A stretch of 64,000 bases of DNA from assembly GCA_036389275.1 (NCBI GenBank), contig DASVQE010000073.1, forward strand, positions 1 through 64,000. The letters are read 5' to 3'. A program made the position numbers and the translations under genes. The notes below the pieces were generated by a model. It was not told the DNA's origin and ran no database searches. It worked only from the letters and a program-made list of their open reading frames with translations. The DNA comes from QHVT01 sp036389275. GTDB lineage: Bacteria > Acidobacteriota > Thermoanaerobaculia > Gp7-AA8. This document shows positions 1 to 7,891 of the stretch, piece by piece; positions within the stretch are counted from its first letter, which is position 1, and every line of letters begins with the position of its first letter.

Positions 1-9
1 TTGGAAGCA

Positions 10-84
10 GTGTCGCGGAGGCTAGGCCAACCAATGGGTCTGGGGCCCTCGGCCCCAGCCGCCCGAGGCCCCCCGTCGTCCCCC
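10..84. repeat. Half copy (right arm) of a dispersed palindromic repeat
   Basis: The sequence begins GTGTCGCGGAGGCTAGGCCA and closely matches the right arms of the repeats at 38200-38274 and 42467-42543, with a few substitutions and one missing G. The matching left arm would lie before base 1. It sits immediately downstream of the minus-strand gene that ends at 91, the same 3'-end position as the other copies. Confidence 0.85.
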
Positions 85-90
85 GATTCT

Positions 91-507
91 TCAGACCATT
101 CCGAGTTGCCGGTAGAAGCCGAGGGCGTCGGTCAGGACCCAATCCTCCACGATCTTTTCGTCGCGGATGCGGTGCATGACCATGCATTGGATTGACACGC
201 GCTCGTTCGTCGCGGCCACGCCGTGCCATTCGTGCTGGTGCGTGCCTTCCATCACCACCCAGGTGAAGACCTCGTCGCCGCACGCCACCGCATGCTGGAT
301 GCGCGCGCGCATGTCGGGAAAGCCGGCTAGCCAGTCGTGGACGTGCGCTTTCAACTCTTGCGGCCCGCGCGGCGTGGACGTCTCCGGCGCATTCGAGCGG
401 AGCTGCCGCGTCGTGCAGTCGGGTGCGAGGAGGACGTCGGCGTAGTCGAGATTGCGGCGGTTCCAGATCTCCTCGAAGAACGCGCGAGAGATCTCGATCG
501 GGGTCAT
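91..507 (-). CDS. SnoaL-like ester cyclase / NTF2-fold protein
   Basis: This 138-residue protein has the length and pattern of the SnoaL-like (polyketide cyclase, NTF2-like) family: an opening helix with FFEEIWNRRN, then the GPQELKAHVHDWLAGFPD segment and a C-terminal strand ending EDWVLTDALGFYRQLG. The family forms small cone-shaped pockets; substrates vary and cannot be read here. No signal peptide is seen, so it is probably cytoplasmic. It starts 9 nt after the stop of the transglycosylase gene and is probably co-transcribed. The family call is good; the function is unknown. Confidence 0.7.
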   Translation of the reverse strand: MTPIEISRAFFEEIWNRRNLDYADVLLAPDCTTRQLRSNAPETSTPRGPQELKAHVHDWLAGFPDMRARIQHAVACGDEVFTWVVMEGTHQHEWHGVAATNERVSIQCMVMHRIRDEKIVEDWVLTDALGFYRQLGMV

Positions 508-516
508 CGCCGCGCG

Positions 517-1176
517 TTACTTCAGCGTGCGCTGGTAGCTCGCCTTCACCGCGGCGACGTAGGCCTGCGTCTCGCGGTACGGCGGCACACCCTTGTACTT
601 TTCGACCGCGCCGGGGCCGGCGTTGTACGCGGCGAGCGCGAGGTCGAGATCGCCGTTGAACGTGTCGAGCAGCGTGCGCAGGTAGCGCGTGCCGCCGAGA
701 ATGTTCTCGCGCGGGTCGAAGACATTCGTGACGCCGAGGTACTTCGCGGTCTGCGGCATGAGCTGCATGATCCCGCAGGCGCCGGTGCGCGAAACCGCGG
801 TCGGATTCCAAGCCGATTCACGGCGCGCCACTGCGGCGACGAGTCGCGGATCGACGCCGTGCTGCCGCGCCGCATCCTGAATCGCAGAGGCGAGATGCGG
901 CGGGACGGGTGCGTCGAGACGTGCGCTCGAGTCGAACAACACCGAGCCGAACGAATGGAAGGCGACGCGCGAGCTGCGCAGCGAGACCAGCGCCTCGCGG
1001 ATGTTGTCGAAGAAACGGTACGCGGTGATGGCGCGATGATCGTTCGAGATCACCACTTTCCCCGAGCCCTTCTTCAGCTTGGTGACTTTGACGTCGGACG
1101 CGGTGAAGCGGCGGTCCTCGGCGGCGGCGGCCGTCGCGACCAGCAATGTGACTGCGATCACAATCTTCAGCTTCAT
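517..1176 (-). CDS. Exported lytic transglycosylase (SLT domain)
   Basis: Starting at 1176 the product is 219 residues with a signal peptide (MKLKIVIAVTLLVATAAAAE). An SLT/lysozyme-like domain follows from about residue 100: RRESAWNPTA holds the catalytic Glu, GIMQLMPQTA and LAAYNAGPGAVEKY are family signatures, and GVPPYRETQAYV closes the domain. Such enzymes cleave the MurNAc-GlcNAc bond to leave 1,6-anhydromuramyl ends, in the periplasm. Residues 20-90 form a short domain of unknown role. The open frame extends upstream, but the signal peptide fixes the start at 1176. The SnoaL-like gene follows 9 nt downstream. Confidence 0.88.
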   Translation of the reverse strand: MKLKIVIAVTLLVATAAAAEDRRFTASDVKVTKLKKGSGKVVISNDHRAITAYRFFDNIREALVSLRSSRVAFHSFGSVLFDSSARLDAPVPPHLASAIQDAARQHGVDPRLVAAVARRESAWNPTAVSRTGACGIMQLMPQTAKYLGVTNVFDPRENILGGTRYLRTLLDTFNGDLDLALAAYNAGPGAVEKYKGVPPYRETQAYVAAVKASYQRTLK

Positions 1177-1207
1177 CGGGGCAATCACGGAACGGGCTTC
1201 TCGCGTA

Positions 1208-1213
1208 TAGCAT
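1208..1213 (+). promoter_or_regulatory. -10-like hexamer TAGCAT before amidohydrolase gene
   Basis: TAGCAT lies 7 nt upstream of the ATG at 1221, which places a typical transcription start at or next to the start codon (leaderless pattern). No clear -35 is seen. The same spacing recurs at 19212, 21808 and 34727. Confidence 0.35.
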
Positions 1214-1220
1214 TCCGCGC

Positions 1221-2912
1221 ATGCGTATCTTCGTCGCGATATTCTTCGCCGCTCTGTTCGCCTGCGCTCCGGCACAGCGCCCAGCAGAATCCGTTCCCGT
1301 GACCGAACGAAGCTCTGACAGCGGCACGCTCTTCCTCGGCGGCACGGTCGCGGCCGGCGCCGCACAGACGCCGCAGCGCGACTACGCGGTCTACGCCGAA
1401 AGCGGCGTCATCCGCGAGGTCGGTCCCGCCGCGCAACTGCGCGCCGCGCATCCGCACGCGCGCATCGTGGACGCCTCGAACGCCACCATCCTTCCCGGCC
1501 TCACCGACGCGCATGGCCATCTCTACGGCCTCGGCCTCGCCCTCGACACCGTGCGCCTCGTCGACACGCAGTCGTACGACGAAGTGATCGCCAAAGTGCG
1601 CGAGCGCGCCGCCAGCGCCACGTCGGGCGAATGGATCCTCGGCCGCGGCTGGGATCAGAACGACTGGCCGGTGAAGGAGTTCCCGACCGCCGCGGCACTC
1701 GATGCCGCCGTCGGCGACCACCCGGTCTGGCTGCGCCGCATCGACGGACATGCCGGCCTCGCGAACAGCGCCGCCATGCGCGCGGCGGGCGTCACCGCGG
1801 CGACGAAAGATCCCGAGGGCGGGCGGATCGTGCGCGACGCCGGCGGCAACCCGAGCGGCGTCTTCATCGACGCGGCCATGGACCTCATCGACAGCAGCGT
1901 GCCGGCGCCGTCGCAGGAACTGCGGAAGTCGCGCGTGCTCGCTGCGGCGCGCGACATCGCCGCGCACGGCCTCACCGAGATGCACGACGCCGGCGCCGAC
2001 GGCGGCACCATCGCCGCGGTGCGCGAGCTCATCGACGAAAAGCGAATGCCCATTCGCATTTACACGATGGTCTCCGACGAGCCGGCGCTGGTCGACACCT
2101 GGCTCGCCAGCGGACCGCTGATCGACTACGGCGGCCGCCTCACCGTCCGCGCGATCAAGGTCTACGCCGACGGCGCCCTCGGCAGCCGCGGCGCCGCGCT
2201 GCTCGCGCCGTACAGCGACGATCCCGGCAACACGGGGCTGATGCAGGTCACGCCGCAGCACATCGCCGACGTGGCCCGGCGCGCACGCGGGCGCGGGTTC
2301 CAGGTGAATACGCACGGCATCGGCGACCGCGGCGTGCGCAGCATCATCGACGCGTACGAGCAGGCCGGCGTCACGCCCGCGGACCGCTTCCGCGTCGAGC
2401 ACTTCCAGATCGTCGCGCCGGAAGACTTCGGGCGCACCGTCGCGCGCGGCATCATCGCCTCGATGCAGCCGACGCACGCCACCTCCGACATGTACTGGGC
2501 CGAGCAGCGCGTCGGGCCGCAGCGCATCCGCGGCGCATACGCGTGGCGCACGGTGCTGAATGCCGGCGGACGGCTCGCCCTCGGCTCCGACTTTCCGGTC
2601 GAAGAAGTCAATCCATTCTTCGGGATCTACGCCGCGGTGACGCGGCAGGATCAGAAAGGGTGGCCGGCCGGCGGCTGGTATCCGGAACAGCGGCTCACGC
2701 TCGCCGAAGCGCTGCGCGGCTTCACCAGCGACGCGGCGTATGCGGCGTTCGAGGAGCAGTCGCGCGGCACGATCGAGCCGGGGAAGCTCGCCGACCTCAC
2801 CATCGTCGAAGGCGACTTTTTCAACGCGCCGTCATCGGACCTGTTCAAGACGAAAGTCCGCTACACGGTGGTCGGCGGCGAGATCGTCTACGACTCGAAG
2901 TCGTCGAAGTGA
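1221..2912 (+). CDS. Lipoprotein amidohydrolase, YtcJ-like (Amidohydro_3)
   Basis: 563 residues. The N-terminus MRIFVAIFFAALFACAP is a lipoprotein signal with a lipobox (LFAC, Cys15), so it is probably envelope anchored. The metal-dependent amidohydrolase fold shows DAHGHLYG (HxH metal pair), NTHGIGDRGVRS and GSDFPVE (late catalytic Asp). The family hydrolyses amides or cyclic amide-like bonds; the substrate is not predictable. A C-terminal composite-domain strand (GTIEPGKLADLTI) is present. The final 25 bp overlap the 3' end of the convergent PfkB gene. Fold and family are secure, substrate unknown. Confidence 0.88.
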   Translation: MRIFVAIFFAALFACAPAQRPAESVPVTERSSDSGTLFLGGTVAAGAAQTPQRDYAVYAESGVIREVGPAAQLRAAHPHARIVDASNATILPGLTDAHGHLYGLGLALDTVRLVDTQSYDEVIAKVRERAASATSGEWILGRGWDQNDWPVKEFPTAAALDAAVGDHPVWLRRIDGHAGLANSAAMRAAGVTAATKDPEGGRIVRDAGGNPSGVFIDAAMDLIDSSVPAPSQELRKSRVLAAARDIAAHGLTEMHDAGADGGTIAAVRELIDEKRMPIRIYTMVSDEPALVDTWLASGPLIDYGGRLTVRAIKVYADGALGSRGAALLAPYSDDPGNTGLMQVTPQHIADVARRARGRGFQVNTHGIGDRGVRSIIDAYEQAGVTPADRFRVEHFQIVAPEDFGRTVARGIIASMQPTHATSDMYWAEQRVGPQRIRGAYAWRTVLNAGGRLALGSDFPVEEVNPFFGIYAAVTRQDQKGWPAGGWYPEQRLTLAEALRGFTSDAAYAAFEEQSRGTIEPGKLADLTIVEGDFFNAPSSDLFKTKVRYTVVGGEIVYDSKSSK

Positions 2913-3805
2913 GTGAGCGCGCGGAAATCCTGATAGCGCTCGTGCACGTCATTCAGCGTCACTTCGCGCAGGCGGTCGAGTGAGAACTTCTCGACCGTGA
3001 ATGACGCGAGCACGCTCCCGAAGATGATGGCGCGGCGCAGCTCGCGGTCGTGCACCTGGCTGCGCGAGGCGAGGTAGCCGAGGAAGCCGCCGGCGAACGT
3101 GTCGCCGGCGCCGGTCGGATCGAAGACGTTCTCGAGCGGATAGGCAGGCGCGGCGAAGATCGCGTCCTTGGTGATCATCACCACGCCGTACTCGCCGCGC
3201 TTGACCACCAGCGTCTGCGCGCCGAGCGAGAGGATCTGCCGGCAGGCCTTCACGAGGTTCGGCTCATTCGTGAACTGCCGCACCTCCGCCTCGTTGATGA
3301 TGATCAGATCAACCGCGCCGAAGATCCGCTCGAGCGAAGAGCGCTTCGACGAGATCCAGTAATTCATCGTGTCGAGCGCGACGAGGCGCGGCCGCTCGCA
3401 CTGCTGCAGCACGTCGTACTGCAGGTCGGGATCGATGTTCGCGAGGAACAGCACGTCCGCCTTCTTCTGCTGCTCGGTGAGCTGCGGCTTGAAGTCGGCG
3501 AAGACGTTGAGCTGCGTCTCGCGCGTCTTGGCGACGTTCAGGTCGTAGCCGTACTCGCCGCTCCAGAAGAAGGTCTTCGCGCCCTTCACCCGCTGCAGGC
3601 CGTCGATGTTGATGCGGCGGCCGCTGAAGACCGACGCGTCCTGGTCGGTGAAGTCGTCGCCGACCACGGCCACGAGCTCGACGTCGGTGAAGAACGACGC
3701 GGCGACTGAAAAGTAGGTGGCCGAGCCGCCGATGCAGCGGTCGACTTTTCCGAAGGGGCTCTCGAGCGCATCGAATGCGACGCTGCCGACGACGAGGATG
3801 GACAT
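2888..3805 (-). CDS. PfkB-family sugar/nucleoside kinase
   Basis: 305 residues with the ribokinase/PfkB fold: an N-terminal glycine-rich substrate motif (CIGGSATYFSVAAS) and the C-terminal signature DPTGAGDTFAGGF with the catalytic Asp. The family phosphorylates a sugar or nucleoside hydroxyl from ATP. It lies 15 nt downstream of mtnP in the same direction. A role in handling the sugar or nucleoside product of methylthioadenosine phosphorolysis is therefore possible, but that is inference. It is the last gene of the long bamA-lpx run. Confidence 0.85.
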   Translation of the reverse strand: MSILVVGSVAFDALESPFGKVDRCIGGSATYFSVAASFFTDVELVAVVGDDFTDQDASVFSGRRINIDGLQRVKGAKTFFWSGEYGYDLNVAKTRETQLNVFADFKPQLTEQQKKADVLFLANIDPDLQYDVLQQCERPRLVALDTMNYWISSKRSSLERIFGAVDLIIINEAEVRQFTNEPNLVKACRQILSLGAQTLVVKRGEYGVVMITKDAIFAAPAYPLENVFDPTGAGDTFAGGFLGYLASRSQVHDRELRRAIIFGSVLASFTVEKFSLDRLREVTLNDVHERYQDFRALTHFDDFES

Positions 3806-3820
3806 GCCTGGTTCTCTTTC

Positions 3821-4690
3821 CTAGCTGATGTATTTGCCGATGATCGGAGCGAGGTCGCGTTTTACGTTCGCCGGGATCATCGCCGGATCGGTGAGGATTG
3901 CGTAGCGCAGCGCGTCGGCGCAGGCGCAGTCGCGCTTGCGCGCCGCGGCACGCGGTATGGCGAGCTGCAGGATCTTCTGCGCCATCGTGGCGTTCGCGCG
4001 CAGGTAGCCGAGGATCTGTTCGATGCTGACGTCGTCATGCGCCTCGTGCCAGCAGTCGTAGTCGGTGACGAGCGCCATCGTGGCGTAGCAGATCTCCGCC
4101 TCGCGCGCGAGCTTCGCCTCCTGCAGGTTGGTCATGCCGATCACGTCGACGCCCCAGGTGCGATAGAGCTTCGACTCCGCGCGCGTCGAGAACTGCGGAC
4201 CTTCCATGCAGAGGTAGACGCCGCCGATGTGCACGTTCGCGCCCGCCTCGCGGCCGGCGTCGCCCATGAGAAACGAGAGGCCGGCGCAGATCGGATCGGC
4301 GAAGGCGACGTGGCCGACGATGCCGCCGGTGAAAAACGTATCGGGGCGGTGGCGCGTGCGATCGATGAACTGATGCGGAAAGACGATGTCGGTCGGCGCG
4401 TACTCCTCTTTCATCGAGCCGACCGCGCTCGCCGAGAGAATGGTGTGCACGCCGAGCGCTTTGAAGCCGTAGATGTTCGCGCGGAAATTCAGCTCGCTCG
4501 GCGAGATGCGATGGCCGCGGCCGTGACGCGACAGGAAGGCGACGCGGATGCCATCCACTTCGCCGATGGTGTACGGATCGGACGGCGCGCCGAACGGCGT
4601 GTCGATGGTGCGCTCTTCGATGACGCGCAAGCCATCCATCGCGTAGAGGCCCGAGCCTCCGATCACTCCGATTGCCACGTTCTCGTTCAT
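3821..4690 (-). CDS. mtnP: S-methyl-5'-thioadenosine phosphorylase
   Basis: 289 residues from the ATG at 4690. Hallmarks of the PNP/MTAP family are present: GVIGGSGLYAMDGL, SRHGRGHRISPSE (phosphate binding), CMEGPQFSTRAES and a late DYDCWHE segment typical of MTAP rather than inosine phosphorylases. It cleaves methylthioadenosine, the by-product of polyamine or homoserine-lactone synthesis, to adenine and methylthioribose-1-phosphate in the cytoplasm. The open frame continues upstream, but the 4690 start forms an ATGA overlap with the preceding oxidoreductase gene and matches family length. Confidence 0.92.
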   Translation of the reverse strand: MNENVAIGVIGGSGLYAMDGLRVIEERTIDTPFGAPSDPYTIGEVDGIRVAFLSRHGRGHRISPSELNFRANIYGFKALGVHTILSASAVGSMKEEYAPTDIVFPHQFIDRTRHRPDTFFTGGIVGHVAFADPICAGLSFLMGDAGREAGANVHIGGVYLCMEGPQFSTRAESKLYRTWGVDVIGMTNLQEAKLAREAEICYATMALVTDYDCWHEAHDDVSIEQILGYLRANATMAQKILQLAIPRAAARKRDCACADALRYAILTDPAMIPANVKRDLAPIIGKYIS

Positions 4691-5622
4691 CGATGAAGTC
4701 CTTGCATCGAGCGCTCGATCTCCGCGCCGACGCGCAGCGCGAGATCGACCGCGGCCAGCCCGTCTTCGCCGGCGACGACCGGCCTGCTGCGATCGCGCAC
4801 GCACTGCAAGAAGGCGAGGTTCTCGGCGCGCAGCGGCTCGCTCTTCTCCACGACCACGTGCAGCGGATGGATCTCGCGATCGGCGAGGCGATAGCCCTTC
4901 ACTTCCTGCTCTTTCGTGTCGACGGAGATGTAGATGTCGGTCCCGAAGAAGCGCTGCTTGCGCACGCGCTCCTGCGAGACGCGGCTCGCGGTGAGATTGG
5001 CCACCGCGCCGTTCGCGAACTCGAGGCGCACGTTGGTGATGTCGACTTTGTCGGTGAGCACCGGCACGCCGACGGCGCGGATGTCGACGACTTCCTGCTG
5101 CAGCAGCGAGAGCACGAGGTTGAGATCGTGAATCATCAGGTCGAGCAGCACGTCGACGTCGAGCGAGCGCGGGACGAACACGCCGAGGCGCTCGGCCTCG
5201 ATGTAGCGGCACCCTTGCACGAGATCGGCGATGGCCACGATGGCCGGGTTGTAGCGCTCGACGTGGCCGACCTGCACGATGCGGCCGTTGTTGCGGGCGA
5301 TGTCGATCAGCGCGCGCGCCTCCTCGGTCGTGGCGGTGATCGGCTTCTCGATCAGCACGTCGCAGCCCGCTTCGAGCAGTTCGCGCGCGACTTCAAAGTG
5401 CGACGTCGTCGGCGTGGCCACGACGGCGCAGTCGGCGGCGCGCGCCAGCGCGGCCACGCTGTCGAAGCGGCGCACCTTCAGCGACGACTCGATCTCGGCG
5501 GCGATGGCGTCGTTCGGCTCCACGAAGCCGACCATCTCCGCCTCGGCGATCTCGGTGAGGACGCGCGCATGCAGCCGGCCGAGGTAGCCGGTGCCGACCA
5601 CGCCGGCACGCACGCGGCTCAT
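4687..5622 (-). CDS. Gfo/Idh/MocA oxidoreductase in lipid A operon (GnnA-like candidate)
   Basis: 311 residues. N-terminal Rossmann motif GVVGTGYLGRLHARVL; the EKPITAT motif (catalytic-site Lys) of the family; then a C-terminal alpha/beta domain. It overlaps lpxA by 4 bp upstream and mtnP by 4 bp downstream, so it is translationally coupled to lipid A genes. Family knowledge: GnnA, which oxidises UDP-GlcNAc at C3 so that GnnB can aminate it, lies beside lpxA in Acidithiobacillus. No GnnB-type aminotransferase is seen here, so a GnnA role is inference; another UDP-sugar dehydrogenase is possible. Confidence 0.82.
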   Translation of the reverse strand: MSRVRAGVVGTGYLGRLHARVLTEIAEAEMVGFVEPNDAIAAEIESSLKVRRFDSVAALARAADCAVVATPTTSHFEVARELLEAGCDVLIEKPITATTEEARALIDIARNNGRIVQVGHVERYNPAIVAIADLVQGCRYIEAERLGVFVPRSLDVDVLLDLMIHDLNLVLSLLQQEVVDIRAVGVPVLTDKVDITNVRLEFANGAVANLTASRVSQERVRKQRFFGTDIYISVDTKEQEVKGYRLADREIHPLHVVVEKSEPLRAENLAFLQCVRDRSRPVVAGEDGLAAVDLALRVGAEIERSMQGLHR

Positions 5623-6401
5623 CGAATCACGCCTCGCTTCGACGAGCGGACGAACTCCGCGAGATAGCGCACCTCGGAGTGAAATCCGAGCTCCGCCTCG
5701 ATGCGGTCGAGCGCCTCGGCCAGCTTCAGCTTCGAGCGCACCAGCAGGCGATACGCGCGCTGCAGCGCCTCGATGGTCTCTTTCGAAAACCCTTTGCGCT
5801 CCAGACCGATCGTGTTCACGCCGTACGTCTGCGCCGGACGATTGCCGACCGTCTTCACGAAGGGCAGCACGTCCTGCGTGCAGATCGAGCCGCCGCCGAT
5901 GAAGGCGTGATCGCCGACGCGGCAGAACTGATGCACGGCCGAGAACGCGCCGACGGTGGCGAAGTCGCCGACCTCGACGTGCCCGGCCAGCGTGGCGTTG
6001 TTCGCGAAGATGGTCTGGTCGCCGACGTGGCAGTCGTGCGCGACGTGCGAGTAGGCCATGAAGAAATTGCCCGAGCCGATCGTGGTGATGCCGCCGCCTC
6101 CGACCGTGCCGCGGTTCATGGTGACGAACTCGCGGAAGACGTTGTCGTTGCCGATGCGCAGCTCGGTGCGCTCCCCTTTGTACTTGAGGTCCTGCGGCGC
6201 GGTGCCGATCGAGGCGTGGCCGGTGATGCGATTGCGCTCGCCGATCTGCGTCGGCCCTTCGACGCGCACGTGCGGCCCGATCTCCGTGCCGGCACCGATG
6301 GTCACGTGCGGCCCGATCACCGCGTACGCGCCGACGGTGACGTCGGGCGCGAGCACGGCGTCGCTGCTGATGATTGCGGTCTCTGCGATCGTTCCCGGCA
6401 T
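5619..6401 (-). CDS. lpxA: UDP-N-acetylglucosamine O-acyltransferase LpxA
   Basis: 260 residues (E. coli 262) made of left-handed beta-helix hexapeptide repeats followed by a C-terminal helical domain. The catalytic-His region reads SHVAHDCHVG followed by ANNATLAGHV, as in characterised LpxA. It performs the first committed step of lipid A synthesis, moving a 3-hydroxyacyl chain from ACP to the 3-position of UDP-GlcNAc (or to an amino analogue). The start at 6401 lies 2 nt after fabZ; the longer open frame upstream is fabZ read in another frame. Confidence 0.95.
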   Translation of the reverse strand: MPGTIAETAIISSDAVLAPDVTVGAYAVIGPHVTIGAGTEIGPHVRVEGPTQIGERNRITGHASIGTAPQDLKYKGERTELRIGNDNVFREFVTMNRGTVGGGGITTIGSGNFFMAYSHVAHDCHVGDQTIFANNATLAGHVEVGDFATVGAFSAVHQFCRVGDHAFIGGGSICTQDVLPFVKTVGNRPAQTYGVNTIGLERKGFSKETIEALQRAYRLLVRSKLKLAEALDRIEAELGFHSEVRYLAEFVRSSKRGVIR

Positions 6402-6403
6402 CG

Positions 6404-6847
6404 CTACTCCGGACGCATGGTCATGACGCTGAGCAGTTCCGCTTCGGCCACCGTCACGCCGTTCACCTTCGCCTCGCCGCGCACCTTCACGGTGCTGGCG
6501 CGCTTCTGCAGCACTTCGCATTCGAGGATGAGCTGATCGCCGGGGACAACCGGCTTGCGGAAGCGGGCCTTGTCGACGCCGCCGAAGAGGAAGAGCTTCT
6601 TGTCGCGATCTTCGATGTCGCGCAGGAACAGCACCGCCGCGCACTGCGCCATCGCCTCGACGATCAGCACGCCCGGCATCACCGGCGCGCCGGGGAAATG
6701 CCCCTGGAAGAACTGCTCGTTCGCGGAGACGTTCTTCAGTCCGATGATCCGTTTGCCGTCCTCGATCTCAAGGATGCGGTCGATCAGCAGCATCGGATAG
6801 CGATGCGGCAGCAGCTTCATGATCTCGATGATGCCCAATGCGCTCAT
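6404..6847 (-). CDS. fabZ: 3-hydroxyacyl-ACP dehydratase FabZ
   Basis: 147 residues with the hot-dog fold and the FabZ active site: LLPHRYPMLLIDR followed by GHFPGAPVMPGVLIVEAMAQ (catalytic His and Glu). It dehydrates 3-hydroxyacyl-ACP in fatty acid elongation and competes with LpxA and LpxD for the same substrate, which explains its usual position between lpxD and lpxA. The start at 6847 overlaps the lpxD stop by 4 bp. Confidence 0.95.
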   Translation of the reverse strand: MSALGIIEIMKLLPHRYPMLLIDRILEIEDGKRIIGLKNVSANEQFFQGHFPGAPVMPGVLIVEAMAQCAAVLFLRDIEDRDKKLFLFGGVDKARFRKPVVPGDQLILECEVLQKRASTVKVRGEAKVNGVTVAEAELLSVMTMRPE

Positions 6848-7803
6848 TTCTTTCCTCGCTCGCGGCGGACGTACTCGCGCTGGCTGACGGCCGGGATGCC
6901 GCGCACCCAGACGCCCGGCGGCACGTCGTCGAAGACGGCGCTCTTCGAGTAGACGCGGGCGCGGTCGCCGATCTTCAGATGTCCGGCGAATCCGGACTGT
7001 CCGCCCACCTGTACGGCATTCCCTAATTCTGTCGATCCGGCAATCCCGACTTGCGCCACCAGCAGGCAGCCGCGCCCGATGCGGACGTTGTGGCCGATCT
7101 GCACGAGGTTGTCGATCTTCGTGCCTTCGCCGATGACCGTCTCGCCGAGGGCGGCGCGATCGACGGTGGTGCCGGCGCCGATCTCGACGTCGTCCTCGAT
7201 GCGCACGATGCCGACCTGCGGGATCTTCTGATGCACGCCGCGCTCGTCGGTGGCGAAGCCGAATCCGTCGCCGCCGATGACCACGCCGCTGTGGATGATG
7301 CAGCGCTTGCCGATGCGGCAGTTGTAGTAGATCGAGACCTGCGGATAGACGATGCTCTTCTCGCCGATGGTGACGCCCGGCTCGATGGTGACGTTGGGAT
7401 AGATGGTGACGTCGTCGCCGATGACGGCGTGCTCGCCGATGGAGGTGAAGGCGCCGACGGCGACGTTCGCGCCGAGGCGCGCGGTGGCGGCGACGGCCGC
7501 GTGCGGCGATACGCCGGACGGGCGCGGGCGGTCGGCGAAAAAGCGGGCCACGGTCATGGCCATGGCCACGTACGGATTGGCCACGCGGATCCACCGCGGC
7601 GAGTCGCCTTCGAGCTCGCGGCTGACCAGCACCGCGGCCGCGCGCGTCGAGGCGAGCTGCGGCGCGTACTTTGGATTCGAGAGGAAGGTGATGTGCCGCT
7701 CGGTGGCGTCGGCGAGCGGCGCCACGCCGGCGATTTCCACGTCGGGACCGGCGTACGCACCGGCGACGTAAGAGACGATTTCCGAGAGAGCGACGACTGC
7801 CAT
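6844..7803 (-). CDS. lpxD: UDP-3-O-acylglucosamine N-acyltransferase LpxD
   Basis: 319 residues from the ATG at 7803 (a GTG nine codons upstream is less likely). An N-terminal LpxD domain (TFLSNPKYAPQL) leads into a hexapeptide beta-helix with the catalytic His in NLVQIGHNVRIG and GGDGFGFA upstream of it. It adds the second, N-linked hydroxyacyl chain to the lipid A precursor. A TACAAT hexamer lies 12 nt upstream, and a terminator-like hairpin separates the gene from skp, so it may have its own promoter as well as read-through from bamA-skp. Confidence 0.94.
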   Translation of the reverse strand: MAVVALSEIVSYVAGAYAGPDVEIAGVAPLADATERHITFLSNPKYAPQLASTRAAAVLVSRELEGDSPRWIRVANPYVAMAMTVARFFADRPRPSGVSPHAAVAATARLGANVAVGAFTSIGEHAVIGDDVTIYPNVTIEPGVTIGEKSIVYPQVSIYYNCRIGKRCIIHSGVVIGGDGFGFATDERGVHQKIPQVGIVRIEDDVEIGAGTTVDRAALGETVIGEGTKIDNLVQIGHNVRIGRGCLLVAQVGIAGSTELGNAVQVGGQSGFAGHLKIGDRARVYSKSAVFDDVPPGVWVRGIPAVSQREYVRRERGKK

Positions 7804-7815
7804 CGGCGGGCGCGC

Positions 7816-7821
7816 ATTGTA
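7816..7821 (-). promoter_or_regulatory. -10 element TACAAT before lpxD
   Basis: On the minus strand TACAAT ends 12 nt before the lpxD ATG at 7803. It lies just downstream of the hairpin at 7837-7862 and would restart transcription after termination from skp. No convincing -35 is seen. Confidence 0.4.
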
Positions 7822-7836
7822 ACGTGCCACAAACGA

Positions 7837-7862
7837 AAACGGCGGGCCGGAGCCCGCCGTTT
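7837..7862 (-). terminator. Intrinsic terminator-like hairpin between skp and lpxD
   Basis: A perfect 11-bp inverted repeat (AAACGGCGGGC / GCCCGCCGTTT) with a 4-nt loop. On the minus strand the stem is followed by TTTTCGTTT-type T-rich sequence, as in a rho-independent terminator. It is 29 bp past the skp stop. Confidence 0.7.
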
Positions 7863-7891
7863 CGGCGTGAACGCGCGGTGAGGCGCGATCG

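Noticed and set aside
3821..5212. A 463-residue mtnP product with an N-terminal extension
   Set aside because: The extra 174 residues are Arg/Ala-rich and antisense-like shadow of the adjacent oxidoreductase gene; the 4690 start fits family length and coupling.
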